Below are positions 29,563 through 38,448 of a stretch of 64,000 bases of DNA, one piece after another (position 1 is the first letter of the stretch; the number at the start of each line of letters is the position of its first letter). The translations under genes and the position numbers were made by a program. Origin of the DNA: Bythopirellula sp. (lineage in GTDB: Bacteria; Planctomycetota; Planctomycetia; Pirellulales; Lacipirellulaceae); NCBI GenBank assembly GCA_028285205.1, contig JANQQA010000307.1, forward strand, positions 1 to 64,000, read 5' to 3'. Under the pieces are notes generated by a model. The model did not search any database. It saw nothing but the letters and a program-made list of their open reading frames with translations, and had not been told where the DNA came from.

Positions 29563-29639
29563 AGCGTGCCTCTAACCCAGGCTCTCAACGCAGCACTCCA
29601 AACACCGTCGAATCGCTCCGTCCCCACCGACGCTGCAGG

Positions 29640-29993
29640 TCACAGGATAGCCAACGCGTCCGCTTCGGTATCTTTGATCGTGAAGAGTTTGTCGAGGTTG
29701 GTGATGGCGAATACTTGAAAAATCTCGGGGGAGATATTCGACAAAACGAGCTGGGAATCGTTCCGCTTCGCTTTCTTTTCAAACGTAATCAGCTTCCCAA
29801 GCGCCGCGCTAGAAAGGAACTCTACGCTACCGAAATTCAACACGATTTTCTTGCGGTCTTCTCTCTCAACCAAGTCAAACAACTCTTGGCCGAGCTCCTG
29901 GATCGACTCAGGGTCGATAATTTTTTGATCCAAGAATCGAACGACACTCACACTAGCCGAGTCGTTGACTTCAATACGACGCTGGTTTCCCAT
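29640..29993 (-). CDS. STAS-domain anti-sigma factor antagonist (SpoIIAA/RsbV-like)
   Basis: IVLNFGSVEFLSSAALGKLITFEKKAK with the candidate phospho-Ser in FLSSAALG. Confidence 0.92.
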   Translation of the reverse strand: MGNQRRIEVNDSASVSVVRFLDQKIIDPESIQELGQELFDLVEREDRKKIVLNFGSVEFLSSAALGKLITFEKKAKRNDSQLVLSNISPEIFQVFAITNLDKLFTIKDTEADALAIL

Positions 29994-30198
29994 ATCTGAT
30001 TGTCTACCGAGTATTCACGTGTCCTCTTGCGAGAGCAGAGGACGAGCGGATGTTGTGGAAAGTCGGAATTACGAGGTTGCCTGCACAGAGCGAGCAGGCT
30101 CTTCTGAACACTTGATCATATCGGTGCAGAGCCCAGTGTCAAGTTGCTGCCCAGGCCCCAAATCCACCATCTCAACCAGTCATTTCACCGTGTCATAA

Positions 30199-30690
30199 CT
30201 AGTTCGCCACGCGATCAGGCGCGGGTGGCGGGGTAGCGGATTTGTAGACCGCGCGGCTAATTAGGATATAGTTGCGCCCCGAGAACTCAGTGACGGTGCC
30301 GGTCACGCTCCACCGAATGCTGCTCGGCTCGTCGGCGTTCTTAAGCAAACGCACGACCCTTTCCAGATTGAGATTCTGTAACGTGCCAAATTCTATGCCA
30401 CTGTCAGAGATGAAGCTGGCGGTATCTCCGTTCTCACTGAAATAACCGGACTGGTCATTGATGATCGTGCCCTCGCGCAAACGGCGAGTGGAGGATTTTC
30501 TCGCTGCCTTGGAACGTTGCTGGCGAGCTCTTGCCGGCCCAATACTTGGCGCACTAGCTCGACTCAAATCACGTGTCGAGGACCCCTCACGGGCTGCTGA
30601 ACCGGCGCCCAGCACTACGGGACACAGCACCATCGCAAGAATTACGGCAATCCGGCACAGGCTCAAACGACTGATGTATGAGATCATCAT
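30199..30690 (-). CDS. Hypothetical secreted/membrane protein
   Basis: N-terminal hydrophobic segment (CRIAVILAMVLCPVVLGAG) and coherent C-terminus (IEFGTLQNLNLERVVRLLKNADEPSSIRWSVTGTVTEFSGRNYILISRAVYKS). Confidence 0.65.
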   Translation of the reverse strand: MMISYISRLSLCRIAVILAMVLCPVVLGAGSAAREGSSTRDLSRASAPSIGPARARQQRSKAARKSSTRRLREGTIINDQSGYFSENGDTASFISDSGIEFGTLQNLNLERVVRLLKNADEPSSIRWSVTGTVTEFSGRNYILISRAVYKSATPPPAPDRVAN

Positions 30691-30719
30691 TCTCGATTCA
30701 TATTACGTTGCGCGAAACT

Positions 30720-31127
30720 CTAGCTTGGTCTCGGCATTGCCAAGCTATGAAGCATCAAAACTGCACCGACCGAGATCAAACACCAACCCAACCATTCGGG
30801 TGGGCGAATCACTTTGTTCGGCATCAGCCCGGTATCGCCTGTAAACGAGACTAAAGCTTGCTCCGGAGCAGATGCCGAAGTGTGGGTGCGCTCTGCCAAA
30901 AACCGGGTCGCTTCTTCGGAAAGTACATAAGCACTGACTATCCGTACCTGAAGGCCCAGGAGCAAAATCAGCGCCCCCAGAAAAAAGTACTGATTGCGAT
31001 TGAATTCCACAGTGTCACCTGCTGAACAAATCTCGGCGGTATGGAAGTGCTCGTGTGTAACGCGCTGCGGCACTGCAACTCGTCCATTGGCAAGTATCGT
31101 GTAGCGGACGCGGCAGAATCCAAGCAA
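30720..31127 (-). CDS. Hypothetical membrane protein with two hydrophobic segments
   Basis: NQYFFLGALILLLGLQVRIVSAYVL and EWLGWCLISVGAVLMLHSLA; start uncertain. Confidence 0.55.
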   Translation of the reverse strand: MLGFCRVRYTILANGRVAVPQRVTHEHFHTAEICSAGDTVEFNRNQYFFLGALILLLGLQVRIVSAYVLSEEATRFLAERTHTSASAPEQALVSFTGDTGLMPNKVIRPPEWLGWCLISVGAVLMLHSLAMPRPS

Positions 31128-31230
31128 GATACCGTCTTATCAGTCATGACGGTCGTGCGGCTGCCGACGCCCACGCCGAACTTGCGGAATCGTGAAAGCA
31201 GGGTTGGCTGAACCTGCGGGGCGAGTTCCG

Positions 31231-31530
31231 CTAGCGCTCGTTCTCCGGATCGAGCCATCGATCCAGACTATTCTGGAGCGCATCGGCTGGGGCGTTTTCG
31301 ATAAGTTCGACTTGATTCGCATTGGTGAGTGCCAGTGCGATGTCCGTATTCCGCGTCCAGTCTGCAATCGTGAATTGACGAATATCGACGTATGTCTTCG
31401 CGAGAGTCGCGCTGGCTTTGGGGATCAGATGCAGCCCTTGTTTGGAGTGGATAACATGGTATTGCAGCGCGCCGTAAAGCAACAATCCACCAACGACCAT
31501 CCCCATTCCGAATGTTATTAGTCGGCGCAT
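31231..31530 (-). CDS. Small hypothetical membrane-anchored protein
   Basis: ATG at 31530 gives MRRLITFGMGMVVGGLLLYGALQYHVIHSKQGLHLIPKASATLAKTYVDIRQFTIADW... Confidence 0.65.
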   Translation of the reverse strand: MRRLITFGMGMVVGGLLLYGALQYHVIHSKQGLHLIPKASATLAKTYVDIRQFTIADWTRNTDIALALTNANQVELIENAPADALQNSLDRWLDPENER

Positions 31531-31855
31531 TGCAGTCCTTCTGTCTGAGTCTTTTTTACAAGCATGCCTTGCAGCATCGTACGCCCTCCCACCGATGGCT
31601 GACAAGCCGCGCAGCTGGGGGATCGAGCTGGGACGCAAAAAGAGGCCGAGTGGTTCTGTACAGATAACGGAAGACCGTATTCCCGTCACCTAAGATACCA
31701 CCTTCAACGATTATTTCGATCGTAGGCGATCTCCACACTCGCTTCTTCTTGACACTTGGTCAAAGCTTGCCCATTCTAGAAAACTAATGGTTCTTTTCGT
31801 GCATTACCCAACTTGCGCGGGTATCCTTACAAGTTCCAGTGATTGTGATTCGACT

Positions 31856-33172
31856 ATGCAGCAGCTGAGACGAACTCCCATGCGCTCCCCAGCACCATCT
31901 CACAGCCGCTTCTTGGCCACCTGTGTGCTAATGCTCTGCTGCAATTCTGTCGGCTGCGATACGACCTCTCCCAGAAAATCCACGCCGGCTGGTGTTTCGC
32001 CAGTCAGACAGGTCTACGCGCTGGGACGGCTTGAACCGGCAGAGGGAATCATCTCGATCAGCGCGATCCCGGGAGAGCGTCTTAAGCAACTCGACCCCGA
32101 CGTGGTCGAAAACGAGCGTAGCCCGGCGAATGGAATTCTGGGGGTACTTGCTAGCTATGATATCGGCAGAACACAGCTTGAAGCGCTGATCAAGAAAGCC
32201 CAACTCTCAGATAGAAAACGTGGACACGAGATGCAAATGGCCAATGCGCAGCAAGCTCAGGCTGAGGCTGCCTTAGCCCAAGCACAGGCCAAGCAGAAAG
32301 AGTTGGAGTTACAGATCGGCAAACTTGATGCCCTGGGTGAAGCGAGCCGTTTGGCGGCCAAGGAGTACGAGTTGCTCGTCGAGCTGAGCAAGTCTGACGC
32401 AGACCTTGTAACCAAACATCAATTGGAAAAGCAAGAGAATGAGATGGTAATGGCCACTCAAGAGTTCACCATTGCCAGGGACAGCTACGCTTCCGCGCAG
32501 GACGCCGCCGACAAGGCAGTTGCCGCTGCGGACGCGAACATTAAAGTTGCGGAAATGACACTCCAGCAGCTTGCCGAGGGTTACGACAAACAAGCTATCG
32601 AGCAGGAGATTCTGGTCGCAAAAGAAACGTTGAAGCGGTCCATCCTGCTCGCTCCGAACGTAAGCGCCGAGTCCATCAAAGACGTGATGGAGATCGAATG
32701 CGTTAAGGACTGCTCACCCGACCAACCGGAATCCCAGGGTCCATACACAGTACTCAAAACATTCCTGCGCCCAGGTGAGTTCATAACGCAAACACCAATC
32801 GTGCAACTTGGCGATCTCAGCGATATGGTTTGCATCGCCGAGGTCTACGAAGCAGACGTGAAAGAGCTCGCCGTCGGGCAGGAAGTCACTCTCCGCAGTC
32901 CAGCATTCTCTGGAGACTTCGCCGACGGACCCGTCGACGCCTCGACTGGCAAACGGCCTGGTGGAATCAAGGGCGAAGTCGAGCGAATCGGCAGCTTGAT
33001 CGCGTCGCCCGGATTGGCAAACCGCAATCCTCTGGCCCCGGCGGACAGGAGTGTCGTCGAGGTACGCATCAAAATTGCGGATCAAGCAGCCATCGAACAC
33101 GCAGCCAAGCGGGTCGGACTTCAGGTCACCGTAGAGTTTGGTAAGAAGCCAACAGACAACGAGGCCTCATAG
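31856..33172 (+). CDS. DevB/HlyD-family ABC exporter membrane fusion protein, putative lipoprotein
   Basis: VYALGRLEPAEGIISISAIPGE, long coiled coil, C-terminal FITQTPIVQLGDLSDMVCIAEVYEADVKELAVGQEVTLRSPAFSG; cysteine after signal (CCNSVGC). Confidence 0.85.
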   Translation: MQQLRRTPMRSPAPSHSRFLATCVLMLCCNSVGCDTTSPRKSTPAGVSPVRQVYALGRLEPAEGIISISAIPGERLKQLDPDVVENERSPANGILGVLASYDIGRTQLEALIKKAQLSDRKRGHEMQMANAQQAQAEAALAQAQAKQKELELQIGKLDALGEASRLAAKEYELLVELSKSDADLVTKHQLEKQENEMVMATQEFTIARDSYASAQDAADKAVAAADANIKVAEMTLQQLAEGYDKQAIEQEILVAKETLKRSILLAPNVSAESIKDVMEIECVKDCSPDQPESQGPYTVLKTFLRPGEFITQTPIVQLGDLSDMVCIAEVYEADVKELAVGQEVTLRSPAFSGDFADGPVDASTGKRPGGIKGEVERIGSLIASPGLANRNPLAPADRSVVEVRIKIADQAAIEHAAKRVGLQVTVEFGKKPTDNEAS

Positions 33173-33204
33173 CAGTTGCATGGGCATGATGGCGATGCGA
33201 GAAC

Positions 33205-34464
33205 ATGAAAACCCCACTTGCATGGAAGAATCTAACGCATAACCGAGTCCGCACCGCTATCGGTGTCGCTGGGGTGGGTTTCGCGGTAATCCTAATTTTC
33301 ATGCAAATGGGCTTCAAGGGTGCCATTCGGAAGACGGCAACCCAGATCTACGATGCTCTCGAATTTGACCTGATGCTGCGCTCCCCGGCGTACCTGCATC
33401 TGACCGAGCCGCGCTCGTTTCCACGTTCGCGTATTCATCAGGCTGCTTCGCTCCCCGAAGTTACCCAGGTGCGTCCGTTTTACCTGGGGCTCAGCGAGTG
33501 GCAGGCGCCGGTCCTGCATGGATCTGCGCAGGCCAAAGTCAGCGACGAAGTGCTGCAACGCGCTGGGCAGTGGCGCGGCATTATCACAATGGGAACCAAT
33601 CCCAACGATCCCGTGTTTGTACGTGAGGATATCCGGCAAGAGGCTCGAAAGCTGACGGACTCACGGTTCGTCATTGTCGACGACAAATCGAAAGCTGAAT
33701 ATGGCCCCACCAACGGCGACCGATTCAGCGAGGCGGACATTGGCGTGAAGACTTCGCTAGGTCCCCACCGTGTTCAGATCGTGGGACTGTTTCGTTTGGG
33801 CACGGGAATGGCGTCCAACGGAGCCTGCCTCACCAGCCCCGAAGGGTACGTGCGCGCCTGTCCTTGGCAGACGATTGACGAAATCAACTTCGGTCTGCTG
33901 AAATTGGAGAATCCGGACGCCGCAGACCAAGTGAAGTCGCAGCTTCAACAAATCTACGGCATTCCCGAGCGGCCGCCAGGCGAGGACATCAATTACTCGG
34001 CAGCCTCGCTGACGAACTCTGATGTCGAGATCCTCACACGCGATGAGGTCAAAGCAGTCGAAGAGTATCGGTGGGTTGTAGATACGCCGCTGGGACAGAT
34101 CTTCACAATGGGCGTTTGGGTGGCGATGTTCGTCGGTGTGGCAATCGTCTACCAAGTGCTTTCCACCGATATTGCCAACATGATGGGTGAGTACGCAACG
34201 CTCAAGGCGATGGGATATAGCAATCGCTATCTAACAGTCGTCGTGCTGCAGCAATCGGTGATGCTAGCGATTGTGGGATACATCCCCTCGATCGCAATTT
34301 CGCGGTTCCTGTACTGGTTCGTCGAACGTGAATCAGGCATGCCGATGTTTATGACTCCACGAATCATTGTGACCGTGCTACTGCTGGCGATCGCCATCTG
34401 CGTCGTTTCGGGAATGGCGGCGTTGCGGAAACTATATCAGGCAGACCCGGCAGATCTGTTCTAA
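33205..34464 (+). CDS. DevC-type ABC transporter permease
   Basis: KTPLAWKNLTHNRVRTAIGVAGVGFAVILIFMQMGFKGA ... GEYATLKAMGYSNRYLTVVVLQQS. Confidence 0.92.
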   Translation: MKTPLAWKNLTHNRVRTAIGVAGVGFAVILIFMQMGFKGAIRKTATQIYDALEFDLMLRSPAYLHLTEPRSFPRSRIHQAASLPEVTQVRPFYLGLSEWQAPVLHGSAQAKVSDEVLQRAGQWRGIITMGTNPNDPVFVREDIRQEARKLTDSRFVIVDDKSKAEYGPTNGDRFSEADIGVKTSLGPHRVQIVGLFRLGTGMASNGACLTSPEGYVRACPWQTIDEINFGLLKLENPDAADQVKSQLQQIYGIPERPPGEDINYSAASLTNSDVEILTRDEVKAVEEYRWVVDTPLGQIFTMGVWVAMFVGVAIVYQVLSTDIANMMGEYATLKAMGYSNRYLTVVVLQQSVMLAIVGYIPSIAISRFLYWFVERESGMPMFMTPRIIVTVLLLAIAICVVSGMAALRKLYQADPADLF

Positions 34465-34473
34465 GCAACAACC

Positions 34474-35667
34474 ATGAAACTGTTCGGCAAAACACCACTA
34501 GCCTGGAAGAATCTGACGCACGATTGGCGTCGGCTGGCGGTGGCGATCGCCGGTATCGGATTTGCCGTACTACTGATGTTCACACAGGTCGGTTTCCAGA
34601 ACGCCCTGTTCGACAGCCAAGCCAAGTTGATCGACGACCTACAGGGCGAGATCTTCATCGTCAGCAAAGCAAAATTTACCTTGGCGGCCGAAAAACGCTT
34701 CCCAATCAATCGCCTGATGCAAGCTCAGTCGGTACCAGGTGTATCCGGGGCCTACCCGATCTACTCAGAGCTGACAACGTCCGTGCTGCGAAAGATCGAG
34801 CGTGGTATCGGCAACCGCGGCTTCCCGATTCGTTCGATCGGTTTCGAGCCAGGGGATCCGATCTTTCAAGTCGATGCGATTAATGATCAGGTGCAACAGC
34901 TACGCCAACCTGGCACAGCACTGATCGACAGGAAAAGTAAAAAGAAGAAATTTGTCTTCCCGCGCGACGACGACGTCAAACTCGCAGAACAAAACTTGGA
35001 GTTAGCCGGCAAGAAACTCCAGTTGGTTGGCACATTTGAGCTTGGCACCGACTTTGCTCATGACGGAAATCTCGTCATGAGTGCCGACAGTTTTGCAGAC
35101 TACTATCCGCACCGAAAGCGATTCGGTGACCCGTTGAGTGTAATTGACATCGGTGTCGTGCACCTGACAGATGGAGCCGATTTGAACAGCACCCGAGACT
35201 TGTTAGAGCAAACGTTGACCAAGGATGTCGACGTGCTGACGCGAGACGAGTTTCGAGCCGCGGAAGTCGGATTTTGGGACGAGAGCACACCGATTGGAAC
35301 CGTATTCCTCTTTGGGAAGATCATTGGTTTCATCGTTGGTATGGTTATTTGCTACCAGGTGATCTACTCCGATATCGCCGACCACATGCCTGAATTCGCG
35401 ACGCTGAAGGCGATGGGATATCCATCTTTGTATTTCGTTAGGCTGATCGTAGTTGAAGCGCTCTTGCTCGCCGTGATAGGTTTCATTCCTGGCACTGCCG
35501 TCAGCCGGGCCCTCTACGGTTGGCTAGCGGGACAAACAGGCCTCTTGATGAATATGACCGTTGATGGCGTATTGTTTGTGCTAGTCGCCACGATTGCGAT
35601 GTGTATCGCGTCGGGAATGCTGGCACTGAGGAAACTACTAGCTGCCGATCCGGCGAGTTTGTTCTGA
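34474..35667 (+). CDS. DevC-type ABC transporter permease (second copy)
   Basis: KTPLAWKNLTHDWRRLAVAIAGIGFAVLLMFTQVGFQNALFDSQ ... PEFATLKAMGYPSLYFVRLIVVEALLLA. Confidence 0.92.
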   Translation: MKLFGKTPLAWKNLTHDWRRLAVAIAGIGFAVLLMFTQVGFQNALFDSQAKLIDDLQGEIFIVSKAKFTLAAEKRFPINRLMQAQSVPGVSGAYPIYSELTTSVLRKIERGIGNRGFPIRSIGFEPGDPIFQVDAINDQVQQLRQPGTALIDRKSKKKKFVFPRDDDVKLAEQNLELAGKKLQLVGTFELGTDFAHDGNLVMSADSFADYYPHRKRFGDPLSVIDIGVVHLTDGADLNSTRDLLEQTLTKDVDVLTRDEFRAAEVGFWDESTPIGTVFLFGKIIGFIVGMVICYQVIYSDIADHMPEFATLKAMGYPSLYFVRLIVVEALLLAVIGFIPGTAVSRALYGWLAGQTGLLMNMTVDGVLFVLVATIAMCIASGMLALRKLLAADPASLF

Positions 35668-35732
35668 CGTGCTCTGACGATCTGGAGCATCGCAGCGATT
35701 TGCCACTGGAAAGATTACAGGTAGAGAAAACC

Positions 35733-36881
35733 ATGATGACGTCTCAATCGACGATTCCCGCGACCAAGGGTTCTTTCGCGGACGGTATGCGGCTGCCCAG
35801 GACCGTCAAAGTGCGGGGACTGAACCATTACTTCGGCGACGGTGAGTTACGCAAACAGGCGCTTTTCAATAACCATCTGGAAGTGCGACGCGGCGAAATC
35901 GTAATCATGACCGGTCCCTCCGGCTCGGGCAAAACCACGTTGCTCACGCTCATCGGGACGTTGCGTACGGTTCAGGAGGGCAGCCTGAATGTCTTAGGGA
36001 ATGAGTTGCTGGGTGCTAGCACGGATCTGATCGTGCGCATCCGGCGTGAAATGGGATTCATTTTTCAGGCACACAATCTGTTCGAGTCTCTCACCGCCTA
36101 CCAGAACGTGAACATGGCTGCGGAGCTACTCAAAATCGATCCGATGATCGCGGACGGACGGATCAAGTCTCTGCTGACGCGGCTTGGGTTGGGTGAACGC
36201 ATCCACTACAAACCGAAATCACTCTCTGGTGGGCAGAAGCAACGTGTGGCAATTGCCCGTGGCTTGGTACACAAGCCGAAGTTGATCCTCGCCGACGAAC
36301 CAACCGCTGCGCTGGACGAAAAATCGGGACGCGAGGTGGTCACACTGTTTCAAGAGTTAGCCCGCGACGAAGGTTGCACGATCATTATGGTCACGCACGA
36401 CAATCGCATTCTCGACGTGGCGGATCGCATCGTAAACATGGTCGACGGCTATATCACCTCCGATGTTGATGTCCAAGAAGCGTCGGTGATTTGCGAGTTC
36501 CTGATGGAGATTCCGCTGTTCTCTGACCTGAATGCTGATTCACTGTCGAAGATCGCAGATCAAATGATGGTCCACGAAGCCCGAGAGGGTGACCGCGTGA
36601 TTCGCCAAGGCGATCCCGGGGATCTGTTCTACCTGATTCGCAGCGGTAGCGTTGATGTGATCGTTGATGACGGAGATCAAAGCACGAAGGTCGCGGAACT
36701 TCGACAAGGACAGTACTTCGGTGAAGCAGCACTGATCCACGACGAACCCCGAAACGCTTCAATCGTCGCGCGGGAAGACTCGGTGTTCTATGCACTTGAA
36801 AAGGTAGATTTCCGCGACGTGCTGGAAAAGAGCGCGACTTTCGAGCAGCAACTCCGTCAGGCGTTGTTCAACCGACAGTAG
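35733..36881 (+). CDS. DevA-type ABC ATPase fused to a C-terminal cyclic nucleotide-binding domain
   Basis: Walker A GPSGSGKTT, signature LSGGQKQRVAIARGL, Walker B LILADEPTAALD; then RVIRQGDPGDLFYLIRSGSVDVIV...GQYFGEAALIHDEPRNASIVA (CNB phosphate-binding cassette). The ORF opens at 35601 inside the upstream gene; ATG 35733 is preferred. Confidence 0.92.
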   Translation: MMTSQSTIPATKGSFADGMRLPRTVKVRGLNHYFGDGELRKQALFNNHLEVRRGEIVIMTGPSGSGKTTLLTLIGTLRTVQEGSLNVLGNELLGASTDLIVRIRREMGFIFQAHNLFESLTAYQNVNMAAELLKIDPMIADGRIKSLLTRLGLGERIHYKPKSLSGGQKQRVAIARGLVHKPKLILADEPTAALDEKSGREVVTLFQELARDEGCTIIMVTHDNRILDVADRIVNMVDGYITSDVDVQEASVICEFLMEIPLFSDLNADSLSKIADQMMVHEAREGDRVIRQGDPGDLFYLIRSGSVDVIVDDGDQSTKVAELRQGQYFGEAALIHDEPRNASIVAREDSVFYALEKVDFRDVLEKSATFEQQLRQALFNRQ

Positions 36882-36889
36882 ACACGCGT

Positions 36890-38257
36890 CTACTCGCTGC
36901 ACTGCTGCGTTGCATTACACGACCTGCGTGTTTCGACGCAGCCTTGCCCACCGCATCGTCCACACCTAACGCAGGCGCCATCACAGCACCCTTCCAGGCA
37001 GAGAGTTGGACAAAATCCACATTCGATGGCGAGCTTGCCCTGTGCTTCGCGTAGCGCGACGCGCGCGACTTTCAATCCTACAACTTGCTCCAGCAACTTC
37101 GATTTGGCAGTGAAGATTCGGGCCTTGGTGTTGCTAATTTCAAAGATGCTAATGTCGTCGACGTCGCGAGTTTCTTCCAGCCCGCGCACCTCGTTTTCCA
37201 GCTGCTCGACGAGCGATTGGGCACTGACGACGCGCTGCTGCTGCAAACCAATTTGGTAAGCGGCACCCTTGATTTCAGCGATCGCGGTCTGCTTCGTATC
37301 GGTGTAGAAGAGGGCCAATTGTCGGCAGCGAACGTGAACTTCCGTATCGTTACAAGTGCGACAGCGTAGCCAATGGATCACGCCGTCTTGTGGTTCGACG
37401 GTACCGATCGTCGATTCGGCGAATTTCAGCACTCCGCGCGCGACCGGTAGAGTGCGTTTCTCGAGTTGGCAGAGCACTAGGTTGAGGCCACGCAAATCGG
37501 CCCGTGTCGACAGACCTTCCACCAATTCGCACTCAACGTCAACCGGCATTAGATCAGGCTGCCAGTCGATGTCAGGCCAATAGAACGTGTACTCGTCGAG
37601 TGGGCAGCCTGTCAGTTTCTGTAGCTGCCCATTGAGCTGTATTCTTAAGAAATCGAGTTCCAGCTTCTTATCTTCCAACTCGGCAATTTGGTCAAGAATT
37701 CCACTGCGATCCACTTTCGCGGGCAACTCGATTCCCTTCGCTTCCATGCGATCAATGCGATCGAGCGTAAGCCTTGCTTCGTCGATGCCCATTTGCAGAT
37801 AGTGCTTCTGAGTTTCCAATCCCGCCAACTGGTAGAAACTACGGAGTGCAGCACCGGCCGCTTCGTTACGCAGCCCCGTGGATCGGAGTGCTAGCAAATC
37901 GCGATCTAGGCAAAGGTTTTCTCTTACGTTCTTGGTATCGCAGCTAATCACGATTTTCGCCCAGTAGCGCTCCAATTCGACGAGATTGGCTGCTGTCAGA
38001 TTCGTCGCGGCACGGCACTGGCAGGTCATCGCATCGAGCAGTTCGTAAGTCTCAGTTGGTGCTGGCAGCGGCACGATGGTCTCAGCAGAGGTGAGTTCAA
38101 CGAAGCTCGGTAGCTCTTGCTCGGGCGTGCTCAGATCATTGATGCATGGCGCACAAGGGGTGCGGGGCACGCCACAGCCGCCTCGAGGGCAGGCACAGCC
38201 TGTCACGATCAGACTGAACGGTAGGAACGCGGCAAGTGCCAAAAAACGTACTAGCAT
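36890..38257 (-). CDS. TolC-like outer-membrane factor lipoprotein with a Cys-rich C-terminus
   Basis: Lipobox LIVTGC; long helical repeats; TRADLRGLNLVLCQLEKRTLPVARGVLKF; 11 Cys in the last 43 residues (CGFCPTLCLEGCCDGACVRCGRCGGQGCVETRRSCNATQQCSE). Confidence 0.65.
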   Translation of the reverse strand: MLVRFLALAAFLPFSLIVTGCACPRGGCGVPRTPCAPCINDLSTPEQELPSFVELTSAETIVPLPAPTETYELLDAMTCQCRAATNLTAANLVELERYWAKIVISCDTKNVRENLCLDRDLLALRSTGLRNEAAGAALRSFYQLAGLETQKHYLQMGIDEARLTLDRIDRMEAKGIELPAKVDRSGILDQIAELEDKKLELDFLRIQLNGQLQKLTGCPLDEYTFYWPDIDWQPDLMPVDVECELVEGLSTRADLRGLNLVLCQLEKRTLPVARGVLKFAESTIGTVEPQDGVIHWLRCRTCNDTEVHVRCRQLALFYTDTKQTAIAEIKGAAYQIGLQQQRVVSAQSLVEQLENEVRGLEETRDVDDISIFEISNTKARIFTAKSKLLEQVVGLKVARVALREAQGKLAIECGFCPTLCLEGCCDGACVRCGRCGGQGCVETRRSCNATQQCSE

Positions 38258-38448
38258 GACAATCGATATAAGAGGTCTGCGCGCGGGTAACTGCAGATAC
38301 TTATCGAGTGCTAGATATGCCAGCCGAAGTAGTTGCCAGAGTAATTCCGCAGAAACCGATAGCGTAAACTCTGACGGTTACACGTATCCTGCCGGTCGGC
38401 AAGGCAAATCAGAGAGCCAATGGTCTCAGGCGACTCATTGGGCCTGCG

